From contig NZ_BMRZ01000015.1 of NCBI RefSeq assembly GCF_014648895.1, positions 62,001 to 126,000 of the forward strand: a stretch of 64,000 bases of DNA, read 5' to 3'. Both the position numbers and the translations under genes were made by a program. Shown here in pieces: positions 28,901 to 35,867 of the stretch. Origin of the DNA: Streptomyces tanashiensis (GTDB lineage Bacteria; Actinomycetota; Actinomycetes; Streptomycetales; Streptomycetaceae). The stretch's first letter is position 1, and the number at the start of each line of letters is the position of its first letter. The notes beneath the pieces are model-generated. The model was given only the letters and a program-made list of their open reading frames with translations. It searched no databases and was not told the origin of the DNA.

Positions 28901-29504
28901 GGAGATCCGCGGCGCGGGCAATCTGCTCGGCGGCGAGCAGTCCGGGCACATCGCGGGCGTCGGCTTCGACCTGTACGTGCGGATGGTCGGCGAGGCCGTC
29001 GCCGACTACCGGGCGCAGATGGAGGGCGGTGTCGAGGAGGAGGCCCCGCTGGAGGTGAAGATCGAGCTCCCGGTCGACGCCCACATGCCGCACGACTACG
29101 CGCCGGGGGAGCGGCTGCGGCTCCAGGCCTACCGTTCGATCGCCTCCGCGAACTCGGAGGAGGACATCAGGGCGGTGCGCGAGGAGCTCACCGACCGCTA
29201 CGGCAAGCTTCCCGAGCCGGTGGAGAACCTGCTGCTGGTCGCGGGCCTGCGGATGCTGGCGCGGGCGTGCGGGGTCGGCGAGATCGTCCTCCAGGGCTCC
29301 AACATCCGCTTCGCGCCGGTGGAGCTGCGGGAGTCGCAGGAGCTGAGGCTGAAGCGCCTCCACCCGCGCTCGGTGATCAAGCCGGCGGTCCACCAGATCC
29401 TGGTGCCGCGCCCGACGAGCGGCAAGATCGGCGGGAAGCCGGTGGTGGGTCGTGAACTCCTCGCGTGGACGGGTGAGTTCCTGACGACGATCCTCGGGGG
29501 CTGA
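25971..29504 (+). CDS. mfd: Transcription-repair coupling factor
   Basis: Removes RNA polymerase stalled at DNA lesions and recruits UvrA for nucleotide excision repair. The 1177-residue protein has the UvrB-homologous N-terminus (EYPSWETLPHERLSP) and the CarD-like RNA-polymerase-interacting domain from about residue 498 (VGDYIVHEQHGVGRY). Then come Walker A GDVGYGKTE near 655, DEEQRFG near 756, SATPIPRTLEM, motif VI region QLRGRVGRG near 926, and the TRCF C-terminal domain. ATG 25971 has GGAAG five bases upstream; ATG 25959 is in frame. It is monocistronic and ends at a shared terminator. Confidence 0.98.
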   Translation: MSLHGLLDVVVKDAALAEAVKAAGDGNRPHVDLVGPAAARPFAVAALARDSGRPVLAVTATGREAEDLAAALRSLLDPDTVAEYPSWETLPHERLSPRSDTVGRRLAVLRRLAHPRDDDPAAGPVSVVVAPIRSVLQPQVKGLGDLEPVALRSGQTADLNEVVEGLAAAAYSRVELVEKRGEFAVRGGILDVFPPTEEHPLRIEFWGDDVEEIRYFKVADQRSLEVAEHGLWAPPCRELLLTDEVRERAAALAEEHPELGELLNKIAEGIAVEGMESLAPVLVDDMELLLDVLPEGAMAVVCDPERVRTRAADLVATSQEFLQASWAATAGGGEAPIDVGAASLWGIADVRDRARELGMAWWSVSPFAADAADADGDTLTLGMRAPESYRGDTARALADTKGWLADGWRTVYVTEAHGPASRTVEVLGGEGIAARLDADLAEISPSVVHVSTGSIDYGFVDPALRLAVLTETDLSGQKAAGKDGQRMPAKRRKTIDPLTLEVGDYIVHEQHGVGRYVEMVQRTVQGATREYLLVEYAPAKRGQPGDRLYIPTDQLEQVTKYVGGEAPTLHRLGGADWTKTKQRAKKAVKEIAADLIKLYSARMAAPGHAFGPDTPWQRELEDAFPYAETPDQLSTIAEVKEDMEKTVPMDRLICGDVGYGKTEIAVRAAFKAVQDGKQVAVLVPTTLLVQQHFGTFGERYSQFPVKVRALSRFQTETESKATLEGLREGSVDVVIGTHRLFSSETKFKDLGLVIVDEEQRFGVEHKEQLKKLRANVDVLTMSATPIPRTLEMAVTGIREMSTITTPPEERHPVLTFVGPYEEKQIGAAIRRELLREGQVFYIHNRVDSIDRAAARLREIVPEARIATAHGQMSESALEQVVVDFWEKKFDVLVSTTIVESGIDISNANTLIVERGDNFGLSQLHQLRGRVGRGRERGYAYFLYPPEKPLTETAHERLATIAQHTEMGAGMYVAMKDLEIRGAGNLLGGEQSGHIAGVGFDLYVRMVGEAVADYRAQMEGGVEEEAPLEVKIELPVDAHMPHDYAPGERLRLQAYRSIASANSEEDIRAVREELTDRYGKLPEPVENLLLVAGLRMLARACGVGEIVLQGSNIRFAPVELRESQELRLKRLHPRSVIKPAVHQILVPRPTSGKIGGKPVVGRELLAWTGEFLTTILGG

Positions 29505-29513
29505 GGACGGGGA

Positions 29514-29552
29514 CGTGGTGCGGCGCCCCCGCCGAGGGGGTGCCGCACCACG
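29514..29552. terminator. Bidirectional terminator between mfd and SGNH hydrolase
   Basis: A 17-bp stem (29514-29530 with 29536-29552) with one G-T mismatch and a 5-base loop, placed between convergent genes. Confidence 0.85.
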
Positions 29553-29556
29553 GGTC

Positions 29557-30825
29557 CTACAGCGCGTCGAGGTCGAGGGCCTCGGCCATCGCGGTGTAGC
29601 CCGCGTCGTTCGGGTGGAGGCCGTCGCCCGAGTCGTACGCGCGGAGGATGCGGTCCGGGTCGGACGGGTCGGCGACGGCGCGGTCGAAGTCGACGACGGC
29701 GTCGTAGGCGCCCGAGGTGCGGATCCAGTGGTTGACGGCTTCCCGCTTGGCCTCGTTGACGGGGGTGTCGTAGAAGGAGCCCTTGATGGGGGTGAGGGTG
29801 GCGCCGACGACCTTGAGGCCCTTGGCGTGGGCCTCGCGGATCAGGGTGCGGTGGCCGGCTATCAGCTTCTCGGCGGAGACCTCGGGGGTGGGGCCGCCGG
29901 GGAAGGACGGGCCGCTGCCGCCGATGTCGTTGATGCCTTCGAGGATGACGACGGTCCGTACGCCGGGCTCGGTGAGGACGTCCTTGCGGAAGCGGCTGAG
30001 GGCCTTCTCGCCCGCCCAGGTGGTGTCGTTGACGACCTCGTTGCCGCCGATGCCGTGGTTGAGGACGGCGCGGGGCCGGCCGGAGGCGGCGAGCCGTTCG
30101 GCGAGTTCGTCGGGGTAGCGGTGGTCGGTGTCCGCCGTGGAGCCGACGCCGTCGGTGATGGAGTCGCCGAAGGTGACGACGCCGTCGCGGCGGGCGGTGT
30201 CGCGGCCGCCGGTGACCTCGACGCCGGAGAGGAAGTACCAGGAGGTGCTGGTCTCCTGGAAGGCGGTGCCGGAGAGGTCGGCGCGGTGGTCGCCGCGGGC
30301 GAGGTAGCTGGTGGCCGAGGCGAAGGAGTGGAAGGTCGCGGGGCCGGTCGGGTCCGCGAGGTAGAGGGTGACGGTCAGCGACTCGAAGGCCTCGACGGGG
30401 AGGTTCACGGCGTCGCTGTGGAGGGTCTCGCCGGCGGGGATGGTCACGGACGGCCGGTGGCCGAAGCGGAGGGTGCGCACGGAGCCGGGTTCGACGGCGC
30501 CTCCGCCGGCGGTACGGGCGACGGTGGCGCCGGTGATGCGCAGCGGTCCGGTGCCGTAACGGTTCGTCAGCTCGATCCGGGCCCGGGTGCCGGCGGCGGT
30601 GACGCGGACGACCTGGCGGACCGTGTGGTTGTCGAAGCCCTGCTGGGACCAGTTGGGGCCGAGCGGCGCGGCGGCCGACTGCGGGGAGGCGGCCCAGGCG
30701 CCGCGCCAGGCGGGCCCCTTGGGGCCGTGGTGGCCGCTGTCGGCGAGCGCGGCGGGGGTTAAGGCGAGGGCGGCGGTGGTGAGCAGGGCCAGGGCGGAGC
30801 GGCGGAGGGTGTTCGTGGTTCGCAT
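29557..30825 (-). CDS. Secreted SGNH/GDSL-family hydrolase
   Basis: A 422-residue exported esterase-type enzyme. Residues 1-28 form a signal peptide (LRRSALALLTTAALALTPAALA). An N-terminal beta domain (about 40-210) precedes the SGNH core: block I VVTFGDSITDGVGS with the catalytic Ser, block II with Gly in GIGGNEVVND, block III GINDIGG with Asn, and block V DGLHPNDAGYTAMA with Asp and His. All four catalytic blocks are intact. Likely substrates are extracellular esters or acylated polysaccharides. The ribosome site before ATG 30825 is close and weak (GAAGG). Confidence 0.94.
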   Translation of the reverse strand: MRTTNTLRRSALALLTTAALALTPAALADSGHHGPKGPAWRGAWAASPQSAAAPLGPNWSQQGFDNHTVRQVVRVTAAGTRARIELTNRYGTGPLRITGATVARTAGGGAVEPGSVRTLRFGHRPSVTIPAGETLHSDAVNLPVEAFESLTVTLYLADPTGPATFHSFASATSYLARGDHRADLSGTAFQETSTSWYFLSGVEVTGGRDTARRDGVVTFGDSITDGVGSTADTDHRYPDELAERLAASGRPRAVLNHGIGGNEVVNDTTWAGEKALSRFRKDVLTEPGVRTVVILEGINDIGGSGPSFPGGPTPEVSAEKLIAGHRTLIREAHAKGLKVVGATLTPIKGSFYDTPVNEAKREAVNHWIRTSGAYDAVVDFDRAVADPSDPDRILRAYDSGDGLHPNDAGYTAMAEALDLDAL

Positions 30826-30853
30826 GCCTTCGTCAATTACGGGCTGACGCGGG

Positions 30854-31432
30854 CTATTCCCCTTCCGTGGTGAGTTGTTGGGAGAACAGCAGGCCGGTGA
30901 GGGAGCGGAAGTACTCCTCAGGGTCCCGGTCGCCCAGCGCCCCGTCCACGTTGTGGGTGAGGAGCAGGGTCGCGAAGCCGTGGGCGAGCGACCAGGCGGC
31001 GATGCCGGCCGTACGGGCGTCGGGGACGTCCCGCAGGTCGGCGACGCCCGCGCGGAGTTCGGCGGAGGCGCGCTCCTTCGCGGCGAGGAGGTCCGGGTCG
31101 TCGGCGCGCAGGAGCTCCGGCTGGAACATGACCTGGAAGTGGGCCGGGTGTTCCACGGCGAAGCGGACGTACCGCACTCCGCGTTCGCGGAGCCGGGCCG
31201 TCCCGGCGAGGTCGGCGGCGAGGAGTGCGTAGCCCTGGGCGGCGATCGCGGTGAGCAGGCCCGTGCGGTCCTTGAAGTGGTGGGCGGGGGCGGCGTGCGA
31301 GACGCCCGCGCGGCGGGCGAGGTCGCGCAGGCTGAGCGCCCCGGGGCCGTCGGTGGCGATCACGTCGAGTGCGGCGGCGAGGACGGCCTGCCGCAGCTCG
31401 CCGTGGTGGTAGGTGCTCCGGCTCGTCGTCAT
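30854..31432 (-). CDS. TetR/AcrR-family regulator
   Basis: A 192-residue repressor. The helix-turn-helix is at residues about 10-56 (YHHGELRQAVLAAALDVI, LSLRDLARRAGVSHAAPAHHF), followed by the TetR_C ligand domain with PAHFQVMFQPELL, typical of the WHG/TetR_C_13-like group. The divergent gene at 31528 is separated by 95 bases that contain a 19-base palindrome, so it probably represses both. The inducer is unknown. Confidence 0.92.
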   Translation of the reverse strand: MTTSRSTYHHGELRQAVLAAALDVIATDGPGALSLRDLARRAGVSHAAPAHHFKDRTGLLTAIAAQGYALLAADLAGTARLRERGVRYVRFAVEHPAHFQVMFQPELLRADDPDLLAAKERASAELRAGVADLRDVPDARTAGIAAWSLAHGFATLLLTHNVDGALGDRDPEEYFRSLTGLLFSQQLTTEGE

Positions 31433-31459
31433 GGCAGCAGCCTAGCCGTCATCTAGTCA

Positions 31460-31489
31460 TTGACAAGTTTCCGTTCCGGCGTGCAATCT
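31460..31489 (+). promoter_or_regulatory. Candidate promoter for the SCO6745-family gene
   Basis: TTGACA (31460-31465) and CAATCT (31484-31489) are separated by 18 bases, upstream of the gene at 31528. The -10 overlaps the palindrome at 31486-31504, as expected of a repressed promoter. Confidence 0.55.
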
Positions 31490-31504
31490 TGTCACTGGCA
31501 AGAT
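31486..31504. promoter_or_regulatory. Likely TetR operator
   Basis: ATCTTGTCACTGGCAAGAT is a 19-base palindrome with a single mismatched pair. A further half-site TGACAAG at 31461-31467 mirrors CTTGTCA at 31488-31494. Position between the TetR gene and its divergent partner supports autoregulation. Confidence 0.65.
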
Positions 31505-31527
31505 GTGGATGGGTGAGGGAGGACGCC

Positions 31528-32391
31528 GTGGACACCGCTCGCGTACGCCAGATGTGGCACCTGCTCGAACCCCTGCACGCCCTGCTCTACTACGCCCCCG
31601 AGGCCTTCGACGAGGCCGCCGCCCTCGGGTACGACACCAGCGAGCGCTGGCCCTCCTACTTCGCCTGGCGTGCCGCACCCCTCGGCGCCGCCGGCCCGGT
31701 CCGGGTCGCCTCCGCCTTCTACAGCTTCAGCCCGGCGATGGTCTCCCGGTACGTCCCCGCCGCCCGGGGGACCGCCGCCCCGGCCGACGTCCTCGCCGCC
31801 CGGCTCCGCGCCGTCGACCGCGCCTACCGGTCCGTCCTCGGCGAGGAGACCGTCACGGGCCCCGCGCTCGCCGAGGCCGCCGTGCTCGCCCGCCGCGCCG
31901 CCGGGGAGGCCCGGACCGAGGGCCGGCCGCTCGCCGCCGCCAACGCCGAACTCCCCTGGCCCGAGGCCCCGCACCTCGTCCTCTGGCAGGCCGCGACGAT
32001 CCTGCGCGAGCACCGCGGCGACGGCCACCTCGCCGCGCTCCTCGCCGCCGGTCTCGACCCGGCCGAGGCGCTCGTCTCCTTCGCCGCGATCGGCGCCGCC
32101 CCCGAGCCCGTCTTCGGGAGCCGCGGCTGGACGGCGGCGGAATGGGCCGCCGCCCGCGCCCGCCTGACCGCCCGCGGCCTCCTGGACGCGGAGGGCGCGC
32201 CCACCGACGCCGGGCGCGCCCTCCGCGCCGAGGTCGAGCGGCACACCGACGAACTCGCCGCCGCTCCCTGGGCCGCCCTCGGCCCCGAGGACACCGCCCG
32301 GCTCGCCGAACTCCTCGGCGGCCCCTGGCTCGCCGTCATCGGCTCCGGCCTCCTCCCCGCCGACAACACCCTGGGCATCGGCAAGGTGTGA
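31528..32391 (+). CDS. SCO6745-family protein of unknown function
   Basis: A 287-residue soluble protein beginning VRQMWHLLEPLHALLYYAPEAFDEAAALGY, which I read as the SCO6745 family common in actinomycetes. The C-terminal part (about 200-287) looks like a winged-helix fold: GWTAAEWAAARARLTARGLLDAEGAPTDAG. No catalytic motif is evident. GTG 31528 has GGAGG 7 bases upstream. It is paired divergently with a TetR regulator and probably induced with it. Confidence 0.8.
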   Translation: MDTARVRQMWHLLEPLHALLYYAPEAFDEAAALGYDTSERWPSYFAWRAAPLGAAGPVRVASAFYSFSPAMVSRYVPAARGTAAPADVLAARLRAVDRAYRSVLGEETVTGPALAEAAVLARRAAGEARTEGRPLAAANAELPWPEAPHLVLWQAATILREHRGDGHLAALLAAGLDPAEALVSFAAIGAAPEPVFGSRGWTAAEWAAARARLTARGLLDAEGAPTDAGRALRAEVERHTDELAAAPWAALGPEDTARLAELLGGPWLAVIGSGLLPADNTLGIGKV

Positions 32392-32484
32392 CGCCCCGGC
32401 AGGAAGGCCGCCGGGGCCTTCGGCCCGTCCGATTCGGGACCATCGGTACGAAGGCGGCATAACCGCCCGGCCTAGGATTCCAGG

Positions 32485-33171
32485 GTGCTGACGTACCGAA
32501 GGACCCTCGCCGCCTCGACGCTCGCCGTCGCCGTGCTCACCGCCACCGCCTGCACCCCCGGGACCGACGCCCCGGGGGGCGGGGGCGGGACGGGCGGGAA
32601 GCCCGCCGCCCGCGGTACGGCGCTCGCCGCCGTGGACACCCTCACCGTCAAGGGCCGCGCACCGAAGACCGGTTACGAGCGGGAGAAGTTCGGCCGCGCC
32701 TGGGTGGACGTCGACGGCAACGGCTGCGGCACCCGGGACGACATACTCAAGCGCGACCTGACCGGCGTCCGCTTCGCGGACGGCCACTGCAAGGTCGCCT
32801 CCGGCACCCTCACCGACGACCCGTACACCGGCACCACAGTCCGCTACGTCCGGGGCCGCTCCAAGGTCGACATCGACCATGTCGTCGCGCTCTCCGACGC
32901 CTGGCAGAAGGGGGCGCAGAAGTGGGACGGCGAGACCCGGCGCCGCTTCGCCAACGACCCGCTCAACCTCCTGGCCGTCGACTCCGCTACCAACCGCCGC
33001 AAGTCCGACGGCGACGCCGCGACCTGGCTGCCGCCGAACCGGGCCTACCGCTGCACCTATGTGGCCCGGCAGATCGCGGTGAAGAAGAAGTACGGGGTGT
33101 GGGTGACGGCGGGGGAGCGGGACGCGATGAAGCGGGTCCTGGGCGCCTGCCCGCAGCAGAAGCTTCCGTAG
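32485..33171 (+). CDS. Secreted HNH-family nuclease lipoprotein (DUF1524/GmrSD C-terminal type)
   Basis: A 228-residue lipoprotein. The signal peptide ends in a lipobox (TATAC, Cys at residue 23), followed by a Gly-rich spacer. The core has RAWVDVDGNGCGTRDDILKRDL, then KVDIDHVVALSDAWQKGA carrying the His-Asp/His metal site, and NDPLNLLAVDSATNRRKSDGD, the HNH Asn-His-type motif of the DUF1524 group. It should be exported and anchored to the membrane or released, where it could degrade DNA for nutrients or defence. GTG 32485 starts the signal peptide. Monocistronic. Confidence 0.92.
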   Translation: MLTYRRTLAASTLAVAVLTATACTPGTDAPGGGGGTGGKPAARGTALAAVDTLTVKGRAPKTGYEREKFGRAWVDVDGNGCGTRDDILKRDLTGVRFADGHCKVASGTLTDDPYTGTTVRYVRGRSKVDIDHVVALSDAWQKGAQKWDGETRRRFANDPLNLLAVDSATNRRKSDGDAATWLPPNRAYRCTYVARQIAVKKKYGVWVTAGERDAMKRVLGACPQQKLP

Positions 33172-33232
33172 CGCCGGGGCCGGGGCGAAAAAACGTTTGG
33201 GCGATCGGGTGAACGATCTTTAACCTGACCGC

Positions 33233-33979
33233 ATGGACCTGAACATCACCACCCTCGCCGAACGACCCGAGCTCGAAGGGGCGATGTGGTCCATGAAGGA
33301 CCTGTGGCCCGAGTTCATGATGTACGACCCGGTCGGCTGGGCCAACATGGGCCGGATCGTCCGGGAGTTCCCGGAGTTCGTGCTCGTCGCCACCGACGCC
33401 GGGGGCGCGGTCGTCGCCCGCGGCTTCAGCGTGCCCTTCCGGCTCGACGTCGAGGGCCGCCGCGAGCTGCCCGCCCGCGGCTGGGACGAGGTCCTCAACT
33501 GGGCCTTCTCCGACCTGCGGCACGGCCGGGAGGCCGACATCGCGAGCGCGATCGAGATCACGGTCGACATCGAGCACCTCGGCAAGGGCCTCTCGCACCG
33601 GATGCTCGCCGCCATGCGGGAGAACGCCGGAAAGCGCGGCTTCGCCGAGCTGGTCGCCCCGGTCCGCCCCAACGGCAAGCACCTGGAGGCCGCGGCCTCC
33701 ATCCACGAGTACGCCTTCCGTACGCGGGAGGCCGACGGCCTGCCGCAGGACCCGTGGCTCCGCGTCCACGTGCGCGCGGGCGGCGTGATCGAGGCGGTGG
33801 CCCCGGCCTCGATGACCGTCTCCGGCTCCGTCGAGCAGTGGCGCGAGTGGACCGGTCTGCCCTTCGACACGGACGGCCCGGTCGAGGTCGAGGGCGCGCT
33901 GGTCCCGGTCCACTGCGAGGCCTCGCGCGGCTACGCGGTCTATGTCGAGCCCAACGTATGGGTCCGTCACCGCACCTGA
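33233..33979 (+). CDS. GNAT-like acetyltransferase
   Basis: A 248-residue protein. The region IEITVDIEHLGKGLSHRMLAAMRENAGKRGFAELVAPVRPNGKH resembles the acetyl-CoA-binding half of GNAT folds, although the usual Q/RxxGxG/A loop reads HLGKGLS. The first strand LNITTLAERPELEGAMWSM and the C-terminal beta region are less typical. The substrate is unknown. ATG 33233 is preceded by an AT-rich stretch TCTTTAAC that may be promoter -10 sequence, leaving a very short leader. Confidence 0.72.
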   Translation: MDLNITTLAERPELEGAMWSMKDLWPEFMMYDPVGWANMGRIVREFPEFVLVATDAGGAVVARGFSVPFRLDVEGRRELPARGWDEVLNWAFSDLRHGREADIASAIEITVDIEHLGKGLSHRMLAAMRENAGKRGFAELVAPVRPNGKHLEAAASIHEYAFRTREADGLPQDPWLRVHVRAGGVIEAVAPASMTVSGSVEQWREWTGLPFDTDGPVEVEGALVPVHCEASRGYAVYVEPNVWVRHRT

Positions 33980-34002
33980 CGCACCGGTGAGCGCAGCCGT
34001 GA

Positions 34003-34034
34003 GGGGGGGGCCGTCACGGGGGTGCGGCCCCCCT
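34003..34034. terminator. Bidirectional hairpin between acetyltransferase and lipoprotein genes
   Basis: AGGGGGGGCCG pairs with CGGCCCCCCT over about 10 bp, in the 79-base gap between convergent genes. Confidence 0.7.
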
Positions 34035-34058
34035 CGCGCGTGTCGCCGCCGCCGGCGG

Positions 34059-34805
34059 TCAGCCGACGTCGAGGACGTCCTTCGCCGCCGGGGCCTTCGC
34101 CACGACCGGCTTGCCGTACTTGGAGAAGGTGATCGTCCCCGGCTCCTCGCCGCCCTTGGTGACGATCTTCAGCACGTACGGAGTGCCTTCCGTGGCCACG
34201 TAGACCGTGTTGGTCTCGCCGTCGTCGCCCGGCTCCGTCAGGGCCAGGGCCTTCTGCCCGCCGACGGTGGTCTCCGCGCCCCTGACGATGCCGCTCGCAC
34301 CCGGCTCGAACCCGTCCAGGAGCTCCTTGAGGTCGCAGAGCTCCAGCATGCCCTTGGAGTCGGGATCGTCCATGGACGACTTCACCCAGCGGCCCCCGGC
34401 CTCCTTGACGACGGCGTCCTGTGCCTCCGGGCCGTCCTCCTTGACCTGCTCGCGCAGGAAGGCCTCGTCGAAGCGCAGGTAGACGTTCTTGTCGTCGGTC
34501 TTGAGCAGTTCGGCCGTGCCGATCGCGCCCAGGGTCATCGTGCCCGTGCACCGTCCCCGGGTGTCGAGGGACAGATAGGCCTTGAGCGGTTCGACGGCTC
34601 CCCGCGTGTCGACGTCCACGGCCAGGGACTTCGCGGTCCTCGTCGCCGCGAAGGCCTTGTCGACGATCTGTGAACCGGTCAGCCCCGGGAAGGGGCCGGC
34701 CGGCGCCGCGTCGTCCGCGAGCGGACCGCAGGCGGCGGTCCCGAGGGCGGCGGCGCACAGGACGGCCGCGAGGGCGGTGCGGCGGGGGCGGGGGGCGGAC
34801 TGCAT
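34059..34805 (-). CDS. Lipoprotein, LppX/LprAFG-like
   Basis: A 248-residue lipoprotein: signal peptide and lipobox LGTAAC (Cys at about 26), then a beta-rich domain with SQIVDKAFAATRTAKSLAVDVDTRG and TLGAIGTAELLKTDDKNVYLRFDEAF, the pattern of LppX/LprAFG-like lipid-binding lipoproteins of actinobacteria. Two internal Cys may pair. It lies 77 bases downstream of a DUF4190/DUF4352 gene on the same strand with a small hairpin between. ATG 34805 follows CGGAGA. Confidence 0.82.
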   Translation of the reverse strand: MQSAPRPRRTALAAVLCAAALGTAACGPLADDAAPAGPFPGLTGSQIVDKAFAATRTAKSLAVDVDTRGAVEPLKAYLSLDTRGRCTGTMTLGAIGTAELLKTDDKNVYLRFDEAFLREQVKEDGPEAQDAVVKEAGGRWVKSSMDDPDSKGMLELCDLKELLDGFEPGASGIVRGAETTVGGQKALALTEPGDDGETNTVYVATEGTPYVLKIVTKGGEEPGTITFSKYGKPVVAKAPAAKDVLDVG

Positions 34806-34836
34806 GGTGATGGTCTCCGAGAGGTCGTACGGGGGA

Positions 34837-34854
34837 GGGGCCCCGAAGGGCCCC
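34837..34854 (-). terminator. Small hairpin between DUF4352 gene and lipoprotein gene
   Basis: GGGGCCC and GGGCCCC enclose the loop CGAA. The 7-bp stem could be an attenuator or RNA-processing site inside the two-gene unit. Confidence 0.4.
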
Positions 34855-34882
34855 GGCCTTGTGGTGCCTTGTCCGGCCCGGG

Positions 34883-35686
34883 TCAGCCGACCTTCAGCTC
34901 CCACTGGGAGGCGTCGTAGGTGAAGCCCGGGTTGACCTCGACGGTCAGGTCCTTGGCGTCCTTCGGCGCGTCGAACGCGACCGTGACGGTGGCCTTCTTG
35001 CCGGGCATGACGGTGCCCTCGAAGCCCGCGCCGACCTTGCCGTCGAAGATCTGCTCGGCCGTGACTCCGTTCGTGCCGGCCGTGGCGCTGAAGGACACGA
35101 GGGCGGTGTCGAACTTCTCCTTGCCGCCGTTCTCGATGACGACGGTCACCTGGTACGCCTTGTTGCCCTTGGTGTGGCCCACCGCGTACTCGCCCGGGGT
35201 GAACGGCTTCGGGTCCGAGACCGTGACCTTGAGGTCGTCGTCGTAGACCACGCTGTCGCCGTCCTCCAGGCCCTGGCCCTTCTGGTCGGCCTTGCCGGCG
35301 TCGCCCGCCGGGGCCTTGCTCGACGGAGCGGCGCTCGGGTCCTTCGGGGCCGTGTCCTTGATGGACTTGTCGATCTCGTCGACCGCGTCGCTGACGGCCG
35401 TGACCGTGATGACCAGGCCGACGACCGAGAGGACCAGGGACGCGAGGCCCAGGATCGCGCCGGTGAGCGCCACTCCCTTGTTGTTCGCCTCGCCGCGCTT
35501 CACGCGTCCCTTGCCGACGAGGCCCAGGATCAGGGCGATCAGGCCGAGGATGCCCGCCAGCCAGAAGAAGAGCGGGATCAGCCCGGACAGCGTGCCGATG
35601 ATGCCGAGGATCAGGGCCGCGGTGCCCAGACCGTTGCGCATGACCTGCGGGGCGGCGGCAGGCGGGACCTGGGTGTCGTACGACAT
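34883..35686 (-). CDS. DUF4190/DUF4352 membrane-anchored protein
   Basis: A 267-residue protein. Two hydrophobic helices near the N-terminus (LGTAALILGIIGTLSGLIPL and the 75-95 region) enclose the DUF4190 motif. A linker rich in Lys/Ala/Asp leads to a C-terminal Ig-like DUF4352 domain (about 140-267), which lies outside the membrane in related proteins and may bind a ligand. ATG 35686 has GGGAGGAC 6 bases upstream. Shares a divergent region containing an inverted repeat with the methylase gene. Confidence 0.85.
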   Translation of the reverse strand: MSYDTQVPPAAAPQVMRNGLGTAALILGIIGTLSGLIPLFFWLAGILGLIALILGLVGKGRVKRGEANNKGVALTGAILGLASLVLSVVGLVITVTAVSDAVDEIDKSIKDTAPKDPSAAPSSKAPAGDAGKADQKGQGLEDGDSVVYDDDLKVTVSDPKPFTPGEYAVGHTKGNKAYQVTVVIENGGKEKFDTALVSFSATAGTNGVTAEQIFDGKVGAGFEGTVMPGKKATVTVAFDAPKDAKDLTVEVNPGFTYDASQWELKVG

Positions 35687-35746
35687 GGGTGTGTCCTCCC
35701 GGACGGAGACGATGTCTGGTGCGATGGGTCAATCACAGCAGAGCCT

Positions 35747-35770
35747 GTGAACCGAGTCAACACGGTTCAC
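35747..35770. promoter_or_regulatory. 8-bp inverted repeat in divergent region
   Basis: GTGAACCG (35747-35754) and CGGTTCAC (35763-35770), 8 bases apart, lie between the DUF4352 gene and the methylase gene. Spacing fits a dimeric regulator; no cognate is known. Confidence 0.45.
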
Positions 35771-35867
35771 GGAAAATGGATCGACTCACACTGTGAAGTG
35801 GTGCGGCACGCGTTCGTCGCTAGGATTGGTGTCACAGCCAGAGGGCGAGCCAGGGGAGTTGGGTCAC

